Shown: positions 33,701-47,208 of the stretch, piece after piece
How the letters are laid out: each line of letters opens with the position of its first letter
Numbering within the stretch: the first letter of the stretch is position 1
From: Naematelia aurantialba
Lineage: Eukaryota > Basidiomycota > Tremellomycetes > Tremellales > Naemateliaceae
Assembly (NCBI GenBank): GCA_021527695.1
Contig: JAKFAO010000002.1
Location: 2,108,501 to 2,172,500, forward strand
Length of the DNA: 64,000 nt
Direction: 5' to 3'
Program-made: the position numbers and the translations under genes
Notes under the pieces: generated by a model
The model's input: the letters and a program-made list of their open reading frames with translations, nothing else
Told to the model about the DNA's origin: nothing
The model's database searches: none

Positions 33701-34169
33701 CCACGCCTGTTCGAAGAGCGCAGTATTTTGCAGCCATGTGCCGACCGAGGCATCGAGATGGCTCGCCACGTAAGTACGGTACGAAGCCTGTCAGAACCTG
33801 TTAGCTACCTCGGAAGGAGTGGTGAACTTTGAGCGCACATGCAGAAACTGGAGCATGACTGGTTCATAGACCTTGATCAGCTGGCTGTCTATGTGATGAT
33901 GACAAGAAAATAGACATACAGTACCATGTACACAACAGTGCACCGAGGGCTGTTCGAAGGAAGAAGAATGGCCGACCGTTTACGAGCTCCGAAGCGCTCT
34001 TGCCCTGCAGGATGGATTTGAAGACATAGTACGTGCTCAACCCGATCAAGCCAAAGTACGAAGCAAATACCGCATAGGCGATGACTATCGGTATAGCCAT
34101 CGTGCTATCTGCCTGCTTGCGTTGTCTTTCCAGGCGTAACTTTTGATGAAGCGACAAATACGATGGCAT
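30734..34169 (-). CDS. ALG11: ALG11 alpha-1,2-mannosyltransferase preceded in frame by a polytopic membrane domain
   Basis: ALG11 adds the fourth and fifth mannoses to the dolichol-linked oligosaccharide on the cytosolic ER face. The GT4 enzyme is complete: [15 protein letters not shown] (split by an intron at 32717-32676), [84 protein letters not shown] then [10 protein letters not shown], and a C-terminal helix ending at 30734. The usual ALG11 start would be the Met pair at 32931-32926 before the span [18 protein letters not shown]. However, the frame is open upstream and splices cleanly to exons reaching 34169 ([17 protein letters not shown]). These add about 400 residues with six or seven further hydrophobic spans ([38 protein letters not shown]). 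I do not recognise that domain. One fused protein or two abutting genes are both possible. A pentanucleotide repeat fills the last intron. Confidence 0.9.
30985..31099. repeat. (ACACC)n pentanucleotide repeat in the last ALG11 intron
   Basis: About 22 perfect copies of ACACC on the plus strand (GGTGT on the mRNA-sense strand). The block lies inside the intron between the exon ending GQRT (donor GTGAGT near 31167) and the C-terminal exon beginning after CTTGCAG near 30944. Frames through it give Val-Trp-Cys-Gly-Val or Thr-Pro-His repeats, which I reject as coding. Confidence 0.92.
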
Positions 34170-34375
34170 TGTCGACGTTGCAAGGACGTAGTGGGGCCCC
34201 GCGTTGCCACGTGCCATCCCACGTGGACAGCTGATTTTTTGAAGCGGAAATCTGTTCGCGCGGATTTGTCAGTTTGACTTTCATCTCGTCTTGTTTCTCT
34301 CTCCAGTGTACATAGTCGCATCAACACCTCGCGCAAGGCCAAAAGGTCTAACGAGGTCACCAATCGACTCTCAAA
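34170..34375. promoter_or_regulatory. Short divergent promoter region, ALG11 fusion gene and RSM22
   Basis: Only 206 bp separate the upstream-most start of the ALG11-containing gene from the RSM22 start. An ACGTGG motif occurs at 34210-34215 and again at 34221-34226 (CACGTGCCATCCCACGTGG), a close pair of CACGTG E-box cores. If the polytopic and ALG11 parts are separate genes, this serves only the former. Confidence 0.45.
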
Positions 34376-37142
34376 ATGCTCGTCAGGGGCCTTAAAGCAC
34401 CTCAGTCTTCCCATGCTCTGAGGTGTCTGCATGCAGCAGCTCGCCGAGGCGCTTCGTCACAAGTCACCGACGATCCACCAACGGCTCTGCTCGATGACTC
34501 GTTCGGCCTGCTTATGGCCGACATGGGCCTTGGGGCTCGCAAGCGACCAAAATCTAGTCTTAATGCTCCCAGCAGCTCGCTAGAGGAGATGGAGATCATA
34601 GACGAGGTGGAGGACGAGCTTGAGCTTTTGGCGCGGTCGTCTGCCGATCCCGAACGTCGAGCAAGGCCGAGGCCTGTCTTTGGTATTTCATCCTCTACAC
34701 TCATATATGGAGAAGAGTCGGAAGAGGACAACCATGGAGGACGAGAAGAACGACGTAGTCCCGCAGCAGTTGTTGCGTCCAAGCGGATAGGGCAGATCAT
34801 TGTTCCAGAAGAACTTGTGACGAGGATCACCGACGAGATCTACGGTACGTCCTCCAGGTCATGATTGCGAGCTCATGCTTATGTGTCTCAGCTCAGGATC
34901 CTCATCACGTTCGACGAGCGTACCTGAATATCAAAAAATCCCCCTCTCCGACAGAACCCATGACAATGGCAAAGATGCTCAAGCATGGCGGAGTTACAAA
35001 ACCTGACGCACTGGCCGCCAGGGCGGCTACTTTCTTCCCTGGTGAATTCGCGGCGGTGCGCAATGTCGTCGAGGAAATGCGGCGGCGCCTGGGTGCAGGG
35101 TGGCTCGAAGCGGCTGCTAAGAGTGCTCTGGTGAGGGCGAAAGCGAGTATCGGATCAACTGAGGCTACCGGAGCACCGGAGAAACTGGATGACTTGGCCA
35201 CAGGGGAGGTCAATCAGGCTAAGCTCGATGTATTCGAAGACGTCGATGGCGCAGAGTTCGATGAAGAGGATGGGTTAGATTTCGTATCACCACATATCCG
35301 TGGACTTCGCCGGCGGCACGTGAAGACGACAGAAACGGATCAGATTAGGGTGGGCAGAGTCGCGAAAGCTACAGCGGAGCTTGCAAGGTCAGCAGAGGAT
35401 AAGGGCGTGATCAGTATCGTCGAGGTGTCTCCGACATTCGGCGCAGGGTTCTGGTGAGTGAGACGTCCTCTGATCGTCGTGAGGGTCTCATCCGTGTAGG
35501 TCCGTGCTCGATTCCGTCGGAACACTACCGTCTGCCGAAGAAGGTTATGCCACAAGCTCTAAGCACCCTATCGAGGTGCAATATGTCAATTCGAATCGTT
35601 TCGCATCTTCCATAGCGGAGAAGCTTGCGCAGGGTGAGTAGGGAGACTGCACTGAAGTCAAAGCTGACTTTGCTAGACGTCCCCAACAACGTGGCAGATG
35701 TATCTTTCAAGCGTATCATACACCCTGAGAATCTCTCAGCAGTAGGTCCCGAGCCTCCAGTCAGCAAGTCGTGAGCTGATGTACGTAGCCCCCTGCTTTG
35801 GCCCTATCCACCTTCCATCTCTCCACCCTCGTCGACACTGCACGCGAGACACATCTGCGTCAGCTACTTGCTCTGAATACGCCATATATCATATTGGTCG
35901 ATCACGCCACCCAGTTGGGCTGGGACGCAATTTCATACGCCAGGTCGTTCCTACTGGCTCAATCGACTGCCACCGTCCGTCTGCACGCTATGGCTCCGTG
36001 CCCCCATGATGGTGTGTGCCCCCTCGTTCATACACAGGACGTATGCGGCTTCAGCCAACGATTACAAACACCTGGAGCGGGACGAAAGACGAGACACAGC
36101 AAACAGGGAGAAGAGGACAAGCGGTATACCTATATCGTAATTGCGAGGGGGGCACGGCCAGTCACGACTGCAGCAGGAATGGAGCAGTACTTCTCCGCTG
36201 GTCGCTTAGGAGGCGTCGCGAAAGACGCCATCCAACGAGACATCATGAAGCGTGAGGGCAAGAGCGTTATTCAGGAGATACGAGGCGGAGGAGACTCGTC
36301 GCAGTATGAGGCTGTCCCTCTTCACGAATTGAGTGCTCCTGAACAGACAACGGCGGAGATGACGACCGTCCCCGCCCAGGGCAAGCTGTTGGAGCATCTT
36401 AGGACGGAGGCGGCGTCATGGCCCCGATTAGTTGCTCCGCCTATGAAGCGCAGTGGACACGTCATCATGGATACCTGTCATCCTGATGGTGAGTCTTCCA
36501 CAGTTGTTCGCAACCATACCTCGGCAGAGCTGACTTGGCCCAGGAAACATCCAGCGCCTGACGTACGCCAAATCCCACGGCAAGCAGATCTACCACGATG
36601 CCCGCAAGTTGCATTGGGGTGACCTGATCCCTCATGCATCGAAAGCAAAGCCCGTCATTCGTGATCGAGGGTTAATGAATATTACTCCACCCGAACGCGA
36701 GGAGATTGAACTCGTTTTCAATGCAGATAGCGGAATGACTAAGACCGTCAAGACGACGGGAGGCCCGAGGGCAACGAAGATACCGAGATCATCGGGATCG
36801 CAATCTTCCCAGCGCAAGAAGGAGAAGCACAGGGGGAGGCATGATTGGCCTGTACCAGATTTGAGCCGGGAGAAGGGGCAAGAGAAGACGAACGAGCGGC
36901 CGAAGACGAAGGTTCCCAGACTGTCGAAAGGGAAGGGCAAGAAACCCGCTGACGCGGATATTGATGGTGGCCAGGCGGGCAATAGCTTTGATTGGATGCT
37001 CAACTCTGGTCTCGCTGAGATGAAAGTCTGGCGGAGTGGACAGTCCAAGGGCTATGCCACGTTGATGCGGCCAGGTCTACCAGGTAAGCGCATCTCGTGG
37101 CGTCGGATCCAGACTGAATTTTGCTTCAGCGTCTCCTGCTAG
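34376..37142 (+). CDS. RSM22: Mitochondrial small-subunit assembly factor Rsm22/METTL17
   Basis: Rsm22/METTL17 is a methyltransferase-like, Fe-S containing factor needed for mitochondrial 37S/28S ribosome assembly. The first exon (34376..34844) has a basic N-terminus (MLVRGLKAPQSSHALRCLHAAARR) suited to mitochondrial import and an acidic stretch. Later exons carry the Rsm22 core: AFFPGEF-like TFFPGEFAAVRNVVEEM, VSPHIRGLRRRHVK, NTPYIILVDHATQLGWDAI, then the cysteine cluster APCPHDGVCPL..DVCGFSQRLQ and a later DTCHPDG. These are consistent with the four Cys ligands of the family. RYTYIVIARG and ARKLHWGDLIPH close the domain. A long basic, Lys-rich tail runs to a stop at 37142. A possible further intron (GTAAGC at about 37084) could change the last residues. 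The next gene starts only 83 bp downstream on the same strand. Confidence 0.9.
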
Positions 37143-37225
37143 GATACAACGGAGGTTCATGTCGGCTCGACCGGTATCAGCTGACACCAGTGGGTTGCTC
37201 CTGCAGCGTCGTATAAGCCTCGCTG

Positions 37226-37978
37226 ATGATGCTAGCGTCGCGCACCAAAATCACCATTGCGCACCTGCGATCCCTCGCAGCTTCGGGCACACCTATAACC
37301 GTGTTGACGGCGTACGATTACCCGACCGCCCTACTCTCCGAGTACGCCGGCACCGACATGGTGCTCGTTGGCGACTCGTTGTCCCAGGTGGCGCTCGGAC
37401 ATACATCGACGACCACGATCACTCTAGACGAGATGGTGCACCACGCGAAAGCCGTGACCCGGGGCGCGCTCACGCCTTTCGTCTTTGCCGATCTGCCGTT
37501 CGGGTCGTTCGAGGCCTCGGTCGAAGACGGTGTGCGCAGCTCGATCCGGCTGGTCAAAGAAGGCGGCGTGGACGGGGTCAAGATCGAGGGCGGGCTAGAG
37601 AACGTCCCCCTCGTGCGGCGGCTGTCTCAAGCGGGTATCCCTGTGATCCCGCACCTCGGCCTCCAACCTCAGCGAGCAACATCCACCTCCGGCTACCGTG
37701 TGCAAGGGAGGACGTTGTCTAGTGCACAGGGCATCCTGGAAACAGCACTGGAGATGCAGGAAGCGGGAGCGACGATGCTGCTCCTCGAGGCGATCCCCCA
37801 TGACCTCGCTGCGTATATCACAAACCGGCTCTCTGTCCCTACTATCGGCATCGGGGCGGGACCGAGCACAAGCGGCCAAGTCCTAGTCATCACAGACGTC
37901 CTCGGCACGTATGCCGCACCGTCCACGAATACTTCTCTATCTGCTCCAGGCGCGGGTGCTGCCACTGCCGCTGTCACG

Positions 37979-38011
<33 letters not shown>

Positions 38012-38302
38012 GCTGGTTCTGGTGGCGGGGCAAATGTCGAGCCTGCAACAGCAACGGCAACAGCGGCAGCAACGGCGACGCAGCACCAGCCGCGGTTCGT
38101 GCGGCGGTTCGGCAGTGTCGGGGAAGAATCACGGCGCGCGGTGGGAGGGTACCTCGAGGCCGTGAGGGACGGGTCGTTCCCTGCCGTCGGGAAGGAGACG
38201 TATACCATGAAGAGCAAGGACGAGTGGGAGGCGTTCTTGACTGCTGCCGAGGCTGGGCTGGCGGGGTCCGAGACGCGCTTTGCGGGCGAGCGGTCGGCGT
38301 AG
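37226..38302 (+). CDS. panB: 3-methyl-2-oxobutanoate hydroxymethyltransferase (ketopantoate hydroxymethyltransferase)
   Basis: This enzyme makes ketopantoate from ketoisovalerate and methylene-tetrahydrofolate in pantothenate/CoA synthesis (yeast ECM31). It is a single intronless frame of 358 residues, unusual for this window. The TIM-barrel motifs are intact: [21 protein letters not shown] (metal Asp), FADLPFGS (metal Asp), VKIEGG (metal Glu), [20 protein letters not shown] (catalytic Glu) and IGIGAG. Between DVLGTYA and PRFVRRF (about residues 231-288), where the family has only a few residues, lies a low-complexity insertion. It consists of Gly-Ser dipeptides encoded by (GGTTCT)n and an Ala-Thr run. 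The upstream frame has an in-frame TAA, so the ATG at 37226 is the start and no targeting extension is visible. Confidence 0.96.
37978..38031 (+). repeat. (GGTTCT)n coding microsatellite in panB
   Basis: Six hexamers (GGTTCT with one GGTGCT) encode alternating Gly-Ser within the PanB insertion. They are followed by an Ala/Thr-rich GCAACGGCA-type repeat up to about 38080. The reading frame of the enzyme is kept on both sides. Confidence 0.85.
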
Positions 38303-38934
38303 ATGCTCGCGAGAGGTGACAGAGTAGGGCGAGCGGTCAACGTAGGCAGGACATGGTCATGCCGGTCTGGCGGTCACGGTGGGCGCAGACGTGACCTGTC
38401 GTCGGGCATGAGGTGTCGGGTGAGACTATTCTGGATGGATGCGACTGAAGCGAGGGAGTTAGATGATGATGCTGGAGATATGGCGGCAGATGACGATGCT
38501 GGAGAGCGAGTTTGGCGAGTCGAGTTGAGCGCAGCACCAAAGTCCGAACATCAGCACCTAGACTCTTGTAATTGTATTATGCTGCCTGGCATCACATCGT
38601 CACATCTCTGCTAATGCATGGCATCTTGGTCAAACGACCAGTACAGGAATCGTTCCAAAAAAAACCAGCACCAGCACTAGCTCACCAGACACTGAGCCTC
38701 CATCAACAATACTCAACCGCGGCCTGCTTGTTCCGTGCCGACGCTCGCAGAACACCAAGAGTCACAGGCACCCGACGCACGCGCAGGACACATGCATAGA
38801 CCTAGCGAAGCTGGTTTGGACAGAACCACCTCCTCACATACACACACAACGTAACAACAAGCATACGAGATTGGAAATCGAGAACAACGGCACCATGCAC
38901 TGCTCTCCCAGCAGCAGGATGCTAGCCAAGTGCT
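38303..38934. other. Convergent intergenic region, panB to fumarate reductase
   Basis: 632 bp between two stop codons. It has GATGATGCTGGAGATATGGCGGCAGATGACGATGCTGGAGA-like internal duplication at 38464-38505 and CA-rich sequence at 38650-38850. No gene is recognised. Confidence 0.45.
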
Positions 38935-41774
<2,840 letters not shown>

Positions 41775-42143
41775 GATCGCTATGAATGTGTTTGAGAAAG
41801 GAAGATTTACGAGTGTAGGACACCAACTATAACGATCCGCGTCGTGAAATAAGCAAAGCTTTCTTCTTTCTGCATAGCCGGCAACTGGAATGCCCTGCTG
41901 ACGGAATCAAATTTCTGCAGCCAACGACATTCCGAGTGTTTGGAAACGGCAACACCAAGTAGCCGGAACCACGTGGGAAGGGTTTCCGTCCGCGTGCATC
42001 TCGCTTGGAGCTTGTCAGTAATGGGAGGGTCACTTAAGCAGCTTCGTCGCGTTTCGAGAGTGGAGGTTTGCCAGCAACGGCGCAGCAACGTTCCAACTGC
42101 AGTAACTCGAAAGCCTGTCGATTGGCGGCAGGTCTAGTCCAAG
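41775..42143. promoter_or_regulatory. Divergent intergenic region, fumarate reductase and DPM2
   Basis: 369 bp between start codons facing apart. Frames of 60-93 codons cross it without motifs. No clear core promoter element is visible. Confidence 0.4.
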
Positions 42144-43001
42144 ATGGTGAGTCGTCGGCTTTCAGTGTTTCCTAGACCTAGGGATCACTCTGGGCTCCCT
42201 ATGCGCTGTGCCTTGTGGTTTGGTCAGATAGCTCACCGCAGTCGTTCTCTACCTCCTCGACTACCCTTCGTCCACATCCATCACGTCCGGTGATCATCAC
42301 GCTTCTCTTACGTCGCATCGATGTTGTCGTATCGACACTCGTATAATTTCAATTCTCGTCGATGTCGTCGGATCGCGTCTCGGCTAAATTAAATTCTCGT
42401 CCACGTTGTCGTACCGGCGCTCGTATATCAAACCCCCGCAGGCAACATCAGACAAGCTCCTTGGAGGCCTGATGCTGCTCACGGCAATCTTTGTCTTTGT
42501 GTACTACACGACCTGGGCTCTGCTCCTTGTGAGTCGCCTGGCATCGTGGTGGCCATTTCACGATGTTTCATATTGTGGGGCTAGACGGGCTCTCGTGTCA
42601 CGGACTGTGGCCGTACATTTTACGTGTCCTTTGCCTCCTATCCTCTTCTCGTCCTTCCCTTCCTTCCCTTTCTTCCTCCTCTTCCTTCTTCCATCTCTTC
42701 CTTCTTCCTCCTCTTCCTTCTTGGCCTCACATCCTCTCATGTCCTTCACCACCTGCCACTCGCCTCCCCTCTTCCCTATCTTCTCAACACCACCACACCC
42801 ATCCTCAAACACCCAGCTAACACCCCCCAGCCATTCCTCCCCGACTCGTCTCCGCTTCACCCATTCTTCCCGCCCCGGACATACGTCATTCGCATACCGC
42901 TATTCCTCCTCCTCTCGGGCCTGACGATGGTGGGGCTGTTTTTCGGTCGGGTGATGCTGGGCGAAGCGAGGCGGCGCTCTCGCGCTGGCAAGAAGGTCTG
43001 A
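42144..43001 (+). CDS. DPM2: Dolichol-phosphate mannose synthase subunit 2
   Basis: DPM2 is the small ER membrane subunit that stabilises DPM synthase, which supplies Dol-P-Man for N-glycans, GPI anchors and O-mannosylation. The spliced protein has 86 residues (human DPM2 has 84). Exon 1 contributes only the ATG (42144..42146), directly followed by GTGAGT. Exon 2 is 42442..42528 and exon 3 is 42831..43001. The result begins M-A-T-S-D-K, as in animals. It has two membrane spans (LGGLMLLTAIFVFVYYTTWA and IPLFLLLSGLTMVGLFFGRV) separated by the conserved loop LLPFLPDSSPLHPFFPPR. It ends in a basic tail. The introns are long for the gene (295 and 302 nt), and the second is CT-rich. An alternative start inside the first intron (42406, MSYRRSYIKPPQ) would avoid the start-only exon but lacks family similarity. 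Confidence 0.93.
42625..42730. repeat. CT-rich (CTTCC/CTCTTCCTTCTTC) tract in DPM2 intron 2
   Basis: Irregular pyrimidine repeats fill the middle of the intron 42529..42830 on the sense strand. They are less regular than the other intronic repeats in this window. Confidence 0.6.
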
Positions 43002-44116
43002 CGACGTGAGACGGGGCTTGGATCACAGCCTGAGACCGTGCTTGGATCCATGCAGCGGAACGATTTCTAGGCGAGGACGGCGGCCCGCCGAAAGGGGAAA
43101 CGCCCAAGTAATAGACATCAGAAGAGCGGCTGTAACATACCCTCATGTTAAGCAATGCATTGCGTCGTATCTACACGTGATTGGCTGCTGAACTGCACGG
43201 GTTCTCTTCGGGTCGTCTCCGACGACAGCTCACACGTACCTCTCTGATTTTCCACACTGACCTCTTTCGTTGTCCACTCGTGGTCCACTCGAGCGGCTTT
43301 CTAGCAGCTGCTTTCGAGATGGAACGAACAGCCTCCCTAGCATCGCCGAGTCTCACAACGTACCATACCCGCCGGCCAGAATGATTCACTCGGTGGCTAC
43401 ACAAGTGCTGCACATGTTGACCATGACGACCGATAGACATGTGTGCCAGTTAGACATGTGCACCAGATAGACAAGTGAGACACACGTGCGCAGTCTCGTC
43501 GGAGCATAGCCAAAGACCAACACAACAGCATCAGAATGCACTCGGGGTCGCAGGCCGACAGCTCTCGACGCACATCGCAACATGGCACTGGACTGCATGC
43601 TATCCACCATACTACATTCTCATGGCGAATGTCCCTAAGCACAGAGGATACCGAGCCCATGCGATCTTGCAATCTAGTGGTCGTGCTACGCGCACGGTCG
43701 TTTCGTATTCAATCATGACGGGAGGGGGCCGAGATTGGGATCGAGTCGGGGTCGGGGTCGGGTTTGGGATCGCGTGACACATGCGACGTGTGGTTCGTAG
43801 CTCGTAGCTCGGGACTCGTAGTTCGTAGCTCGTAGCTAGGCTGGGAAGTGGGTGCGAGGGCGTGGCTGATGCCGTGGTATCGATACGCTGTGACGGTCGT
43901 TGTTGGTCGTGGGTGGGTATTGTTGCAAGTGGCTCGTGAGGGTATATATGGCAGGGTATCTCGTGCGAAAGCAGGCAACATAAGGAGAAGTAAAAAGACG
44001 AGAAAGAGGCACCGAAAGCACGTCCGCTCCATCCGCACCATCTCGCGACGACCCGCGTTCATCGCACGCACGCCAAGTCGTCAGGTGGTGAGGGCGCTAG
44101 CGAGTCGAGTCGCTGC
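43002..44116. other. 1.1 kb convergent region, DPM2 to cyclin B, no gene seen
   Basis: Short repeats occur at 43745-43765 (GGGGTCG) and 43796-43840 (GTAGCTCGTAGCTCGGGACTC-like). The ACACATGTGTGCC/GACATGTGCACC near-repeats lie at 43436-43480. A TATATA-like string at 43944-43950 lies on the wrong side of both genes to serve as their promoter. Frames are short and motif-free. Confidence 0.4.
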
Positions 44117-45945
44117 TCATGGAGTCACCGGGAGCGCATCCTCATATTCGACGCGTAACTCTTGGCCCTGGATGTCCGAGGTGCCATCCGCCGAATCTGG
44201 GAACCGCTCAACCGCCCAATTGCGCACAAAGATCGACGCTTTCAGGTGTTTCTTTGACGCGTACTAAACACCACATCAGCATGGGCCTTCGGGTATGCGC
44301 GCTGCAACGCTACTGACTTTGCGATGGAAGGCAGAGCTCGTGTCGAGATCGGGGCTGACGACGTAGTCAAACATGATTTGCGCACAGTCCAGCAGCTCCT
44401 CCACAGAGTATCCAGAGTAATGTACGAGATTAGGTGTCTAGGCTGGCGTCAGCGCTACTGCCACAAAACAGAGTTTAGAAACTCACCCAATCGCCTCGTT
44501 CCAACACCATCCTGGCCAGATACATCCCGGCCGCTGCCAGCATGCTGGGAGGATAGGGCAGTAGTCTCGGCTCGACCACGCTGATTTCAACGAGGTACTT
44601 GCCCAGCGTCCTCGACTGGATATCATACCCATCGGCCTTTGAGACGCGTCTCAAAAAATGAAGAGGGTTGGGATACGATAGATCAAACTCGAGCGTCGAC
44701 AGCATGTACCGTTCCGCCTTGAGCATGTCTTCAAGCTCGTATCCCCCATCTGCCATTTGCAAAAAGTGCGCCACGGAAGGACAGATGACCTCTTCGTACT
44801 TTGCTGCAATGAACATGCCGGTGAGACCGACGAGCTGAAGTCGCGTCATGGAGACGACCCGGACGGAGAGGAAACGGTCGACGAGGTTGATGGCGATGAA
44901 GAGAGTTTCGGGGAGCAACCGGAATTTTTGGTGCACCTCGATAAGCCAGGACATGAGAACCCCTCGCATTTCCCATTTAAGCTCGGCTTGTCGGTCCATG
45001 TAAGTTGGGTCTGGCATGGTGACCTTCTGCACGACACGTCAGCTTGCCATCGAGCGACACTATATATCCCGAGCTCACCTCAAGCCGCATCATATAGTTG
45101 AAAGCGTCCACCACATATTCACTGACCATAGTGGGATCGCCCTCATCCTCGGCGTCCAAATCGACCCAACCCTCGTCTTTTGCTCGTTCGCGTTTAGGAC
45201 TCCTCAAGACCGTACCCTTGTGCCCGCTCGATAGTAAAACCTCCTTGCCGTCCTCATCATATAATCCCTCGTCTGCCAGCTCGTCGACATTCCAGTCGTC
45301 CACCAAAGCAGGGCTGCTTGTCTTGCGCTTCTTCCTCACGGGCTCCACCTCCAGCTCGGCCTTTTCCTCGGGCTCGGCTCGGGTCTCTTCCCGGAAATTG
45401 CTTCGTCGCTCCTTGAGAGGAGGCTTGGTATCAATGGTCGAGCTCGAGGTAGCAGAGCCACCGCGCGACACTGTCGAGCGAATTGTGCTGGCAGTTTTTC
45501 GCTTGGACAGAGATTGCTCGTCTTTTGGCGCGTGCTTCGCTTCGACAGGTGCTGCAGATGACCGCGTCTTCCGTTGTGGTTGTGGCTGTGCATCCTTACT
45601 GAGTAGAGGTTTCCGGTCTTTGGTCCCGGCGGCGCCAGCTTTCAGCTTGTCCTTCTCCCCATTCTTCCCGGTCGGCTGAACCTCGTCCAATGCACTGCGC
45701 TTCTTGGTTGTCGCGTCAGTCTTGCCTGTGACGCCCGAGGTGGTTGGCGCCGCATTTGTCGACGAGTGATGGCGTTTGAGAACGGGAAGCGAAGAGTTGG
45801 TGATGGCTTTAATGGGAAGGGCTGGGGCGAGGGTCGATGTTGTTCGAGCGGAATTGCGGGTCGAGACGGTCGTTGAATGAGCTGGAGGAGCATTTTCGTC
45901 GGCGCGTCGAGCAAGTCGGCGAGTCTGTCGAGTTACGGTGACCAT
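44117..45945 (-). CDS. Mitotic B-type cyclin
   Basis: B-type cyclins activate Cdk1 for entry into and passage through mitosis. The first exon (start 45945, ATG in MVTVTRQTRRLARRADEN) encodes about 290 residues of mostly disordered, Ser/Lys/Arg-rich sequence. It runs into the family start EYVVDAFNYMMRLE. The next exon has the complete N-terminal cyclin box: YMDRQAELKWEMRGVLMSWL, EVHQKFRLLPETLFIAIN, DRFLS, RLQLVGLTGMFIAAKYEE. The start of the second box follows (TLEFDLSYPNPLHFLRRVSK, then TPNLVHYSGYSVEELLDC). The end is YEDALPVTP at 44117. I see no canonical KEN box or RxxLxxxxN destruction box in the N-terminal tail, although Arg-rich candidates exist. An in-frame upstream Met (46062) would add 39 hydrophobic residues and is less likely. 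Confidence 0.93.
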
Positions 45946-47208
45946 TGGAGCAGATTTGCGGTGGCCCAGAGACAGTAGGAAGTGTGAAGAGACGGCGTCA
46001 AATGTCAAGAAAGTCGCGTAGCGTTTCGGGTCAAGAGAGAAGAGGAGAACAAGCGTCAGCATGCACTTCAGTCGGGAACTTCAGTCTCAGAGAAGTCTGA
46101 GGATGCAGTAAGAGCGAGACCTCGCCACTGCGACGGGTCGCAGCCGGCTCATCGCGTGACGCCGTCTCTAGGTGGAGTCCTGGTCCAGATTCAAACATCG
46201 CGTGGGCGAGACGCGATGTCGCGACATGAGAGAAACCGATCCTGGGCCCGTTGTCAAGTGCGTGAGGAGACTCACGGGGATGCCACTGGCCATATTTGCC
46301 AGTGTTGGACGGTCGTTATGCGTGAATCGTGTTTGACGTTGCTGGTCGTGTGGTCGTCAACGTTGGGTGAGAGGCAACGGTAGCTGTGGAATGGGTTCCG
46401 GTCGGGTGTCGTGGGAAAGGGAAGAGGGACGACGGGAAGAGGGGGAGACGGGACTACCACCCTCGCCACGCTGTGACCGCTATGAGAAAGATCGTGAGCA
46501 ATGCAGAAAGCTGGTAAATGTACGCGTCTACTATTCCATACCAAAAAGTCACCTACACCAGTGCACGGTGCCGTGACCTCACTCAACACGATACTCTGTT
46601 TGATCCCCGGTGATAAGAAAAAATCACGTGACTGGCAAACACCCTGTTGAGGACGGGAATTTCCTTTTTGCCGGAGAAGAGGCGAGTTTGAGCGCGTTTT
46701 GGAACGGCGAGCGTGTATAGGAAAACCCCATGCAAAGCGTTACACCACAGGCAACAGAGACACGAGAGCCGGCAGGCGTATGGTGGTGCGGCAGGTACGG
46801 CAGCACGCGCAGCCTGGTGTGCCTCAGCGGGGAGCCTGGTATGCGGCGGCACCTGTCATGTCGGTCTATAACTGACGCCCGTGAGGTGCAAGTGGGCATG
46901 CGGCTTGCTAGAGTCTGGGTGATCATAGCAGGGTGATGCAGCGTAACATATGTTCCTGGAACATGAACATATCCTAGCAGTCGCCCCAGGGGACGTGGGC
47001 TACCTGGAAGACAGCTTGCTGGCGTTTAATGGCTGCCTAACCCCCACGTTCCGCGTCCCAGTGGGACCGTGGGAGACCTCACCCCGCACAGTCCCCCGCC
47101 TCAGGACGTCATTGACACACAGCCCGCCCGTTGCAGCTCCAAGTCGTCCTTTTCAACACTTCTTAACCTCCAACAGTCCGACTACATTCATTGCTCAGAG
47201 ACGAAAAG
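45946..47208. promoter_or_regulatory. 1.26 kb divergent intergenic region, cyclin B and prion-like protein
   Basis: This holds the upstream regions of both genes. It contains purine-rich GGGAAGAGGGACGACGGGAAGAGG at 46416-46440 and AT-poor sequence elsewhere. Open frames (up to 105 codons) lack motifs. Confidence 0.4.

Noticed and set aside
37159..37722. 187-codon ORF overlapping the panB start
   Set aside because: Different frame from panB, Arg/Pro-rich, and overlaps strongly conserved PanB motifs. At most its first residues could be an alternative RSM22 end.
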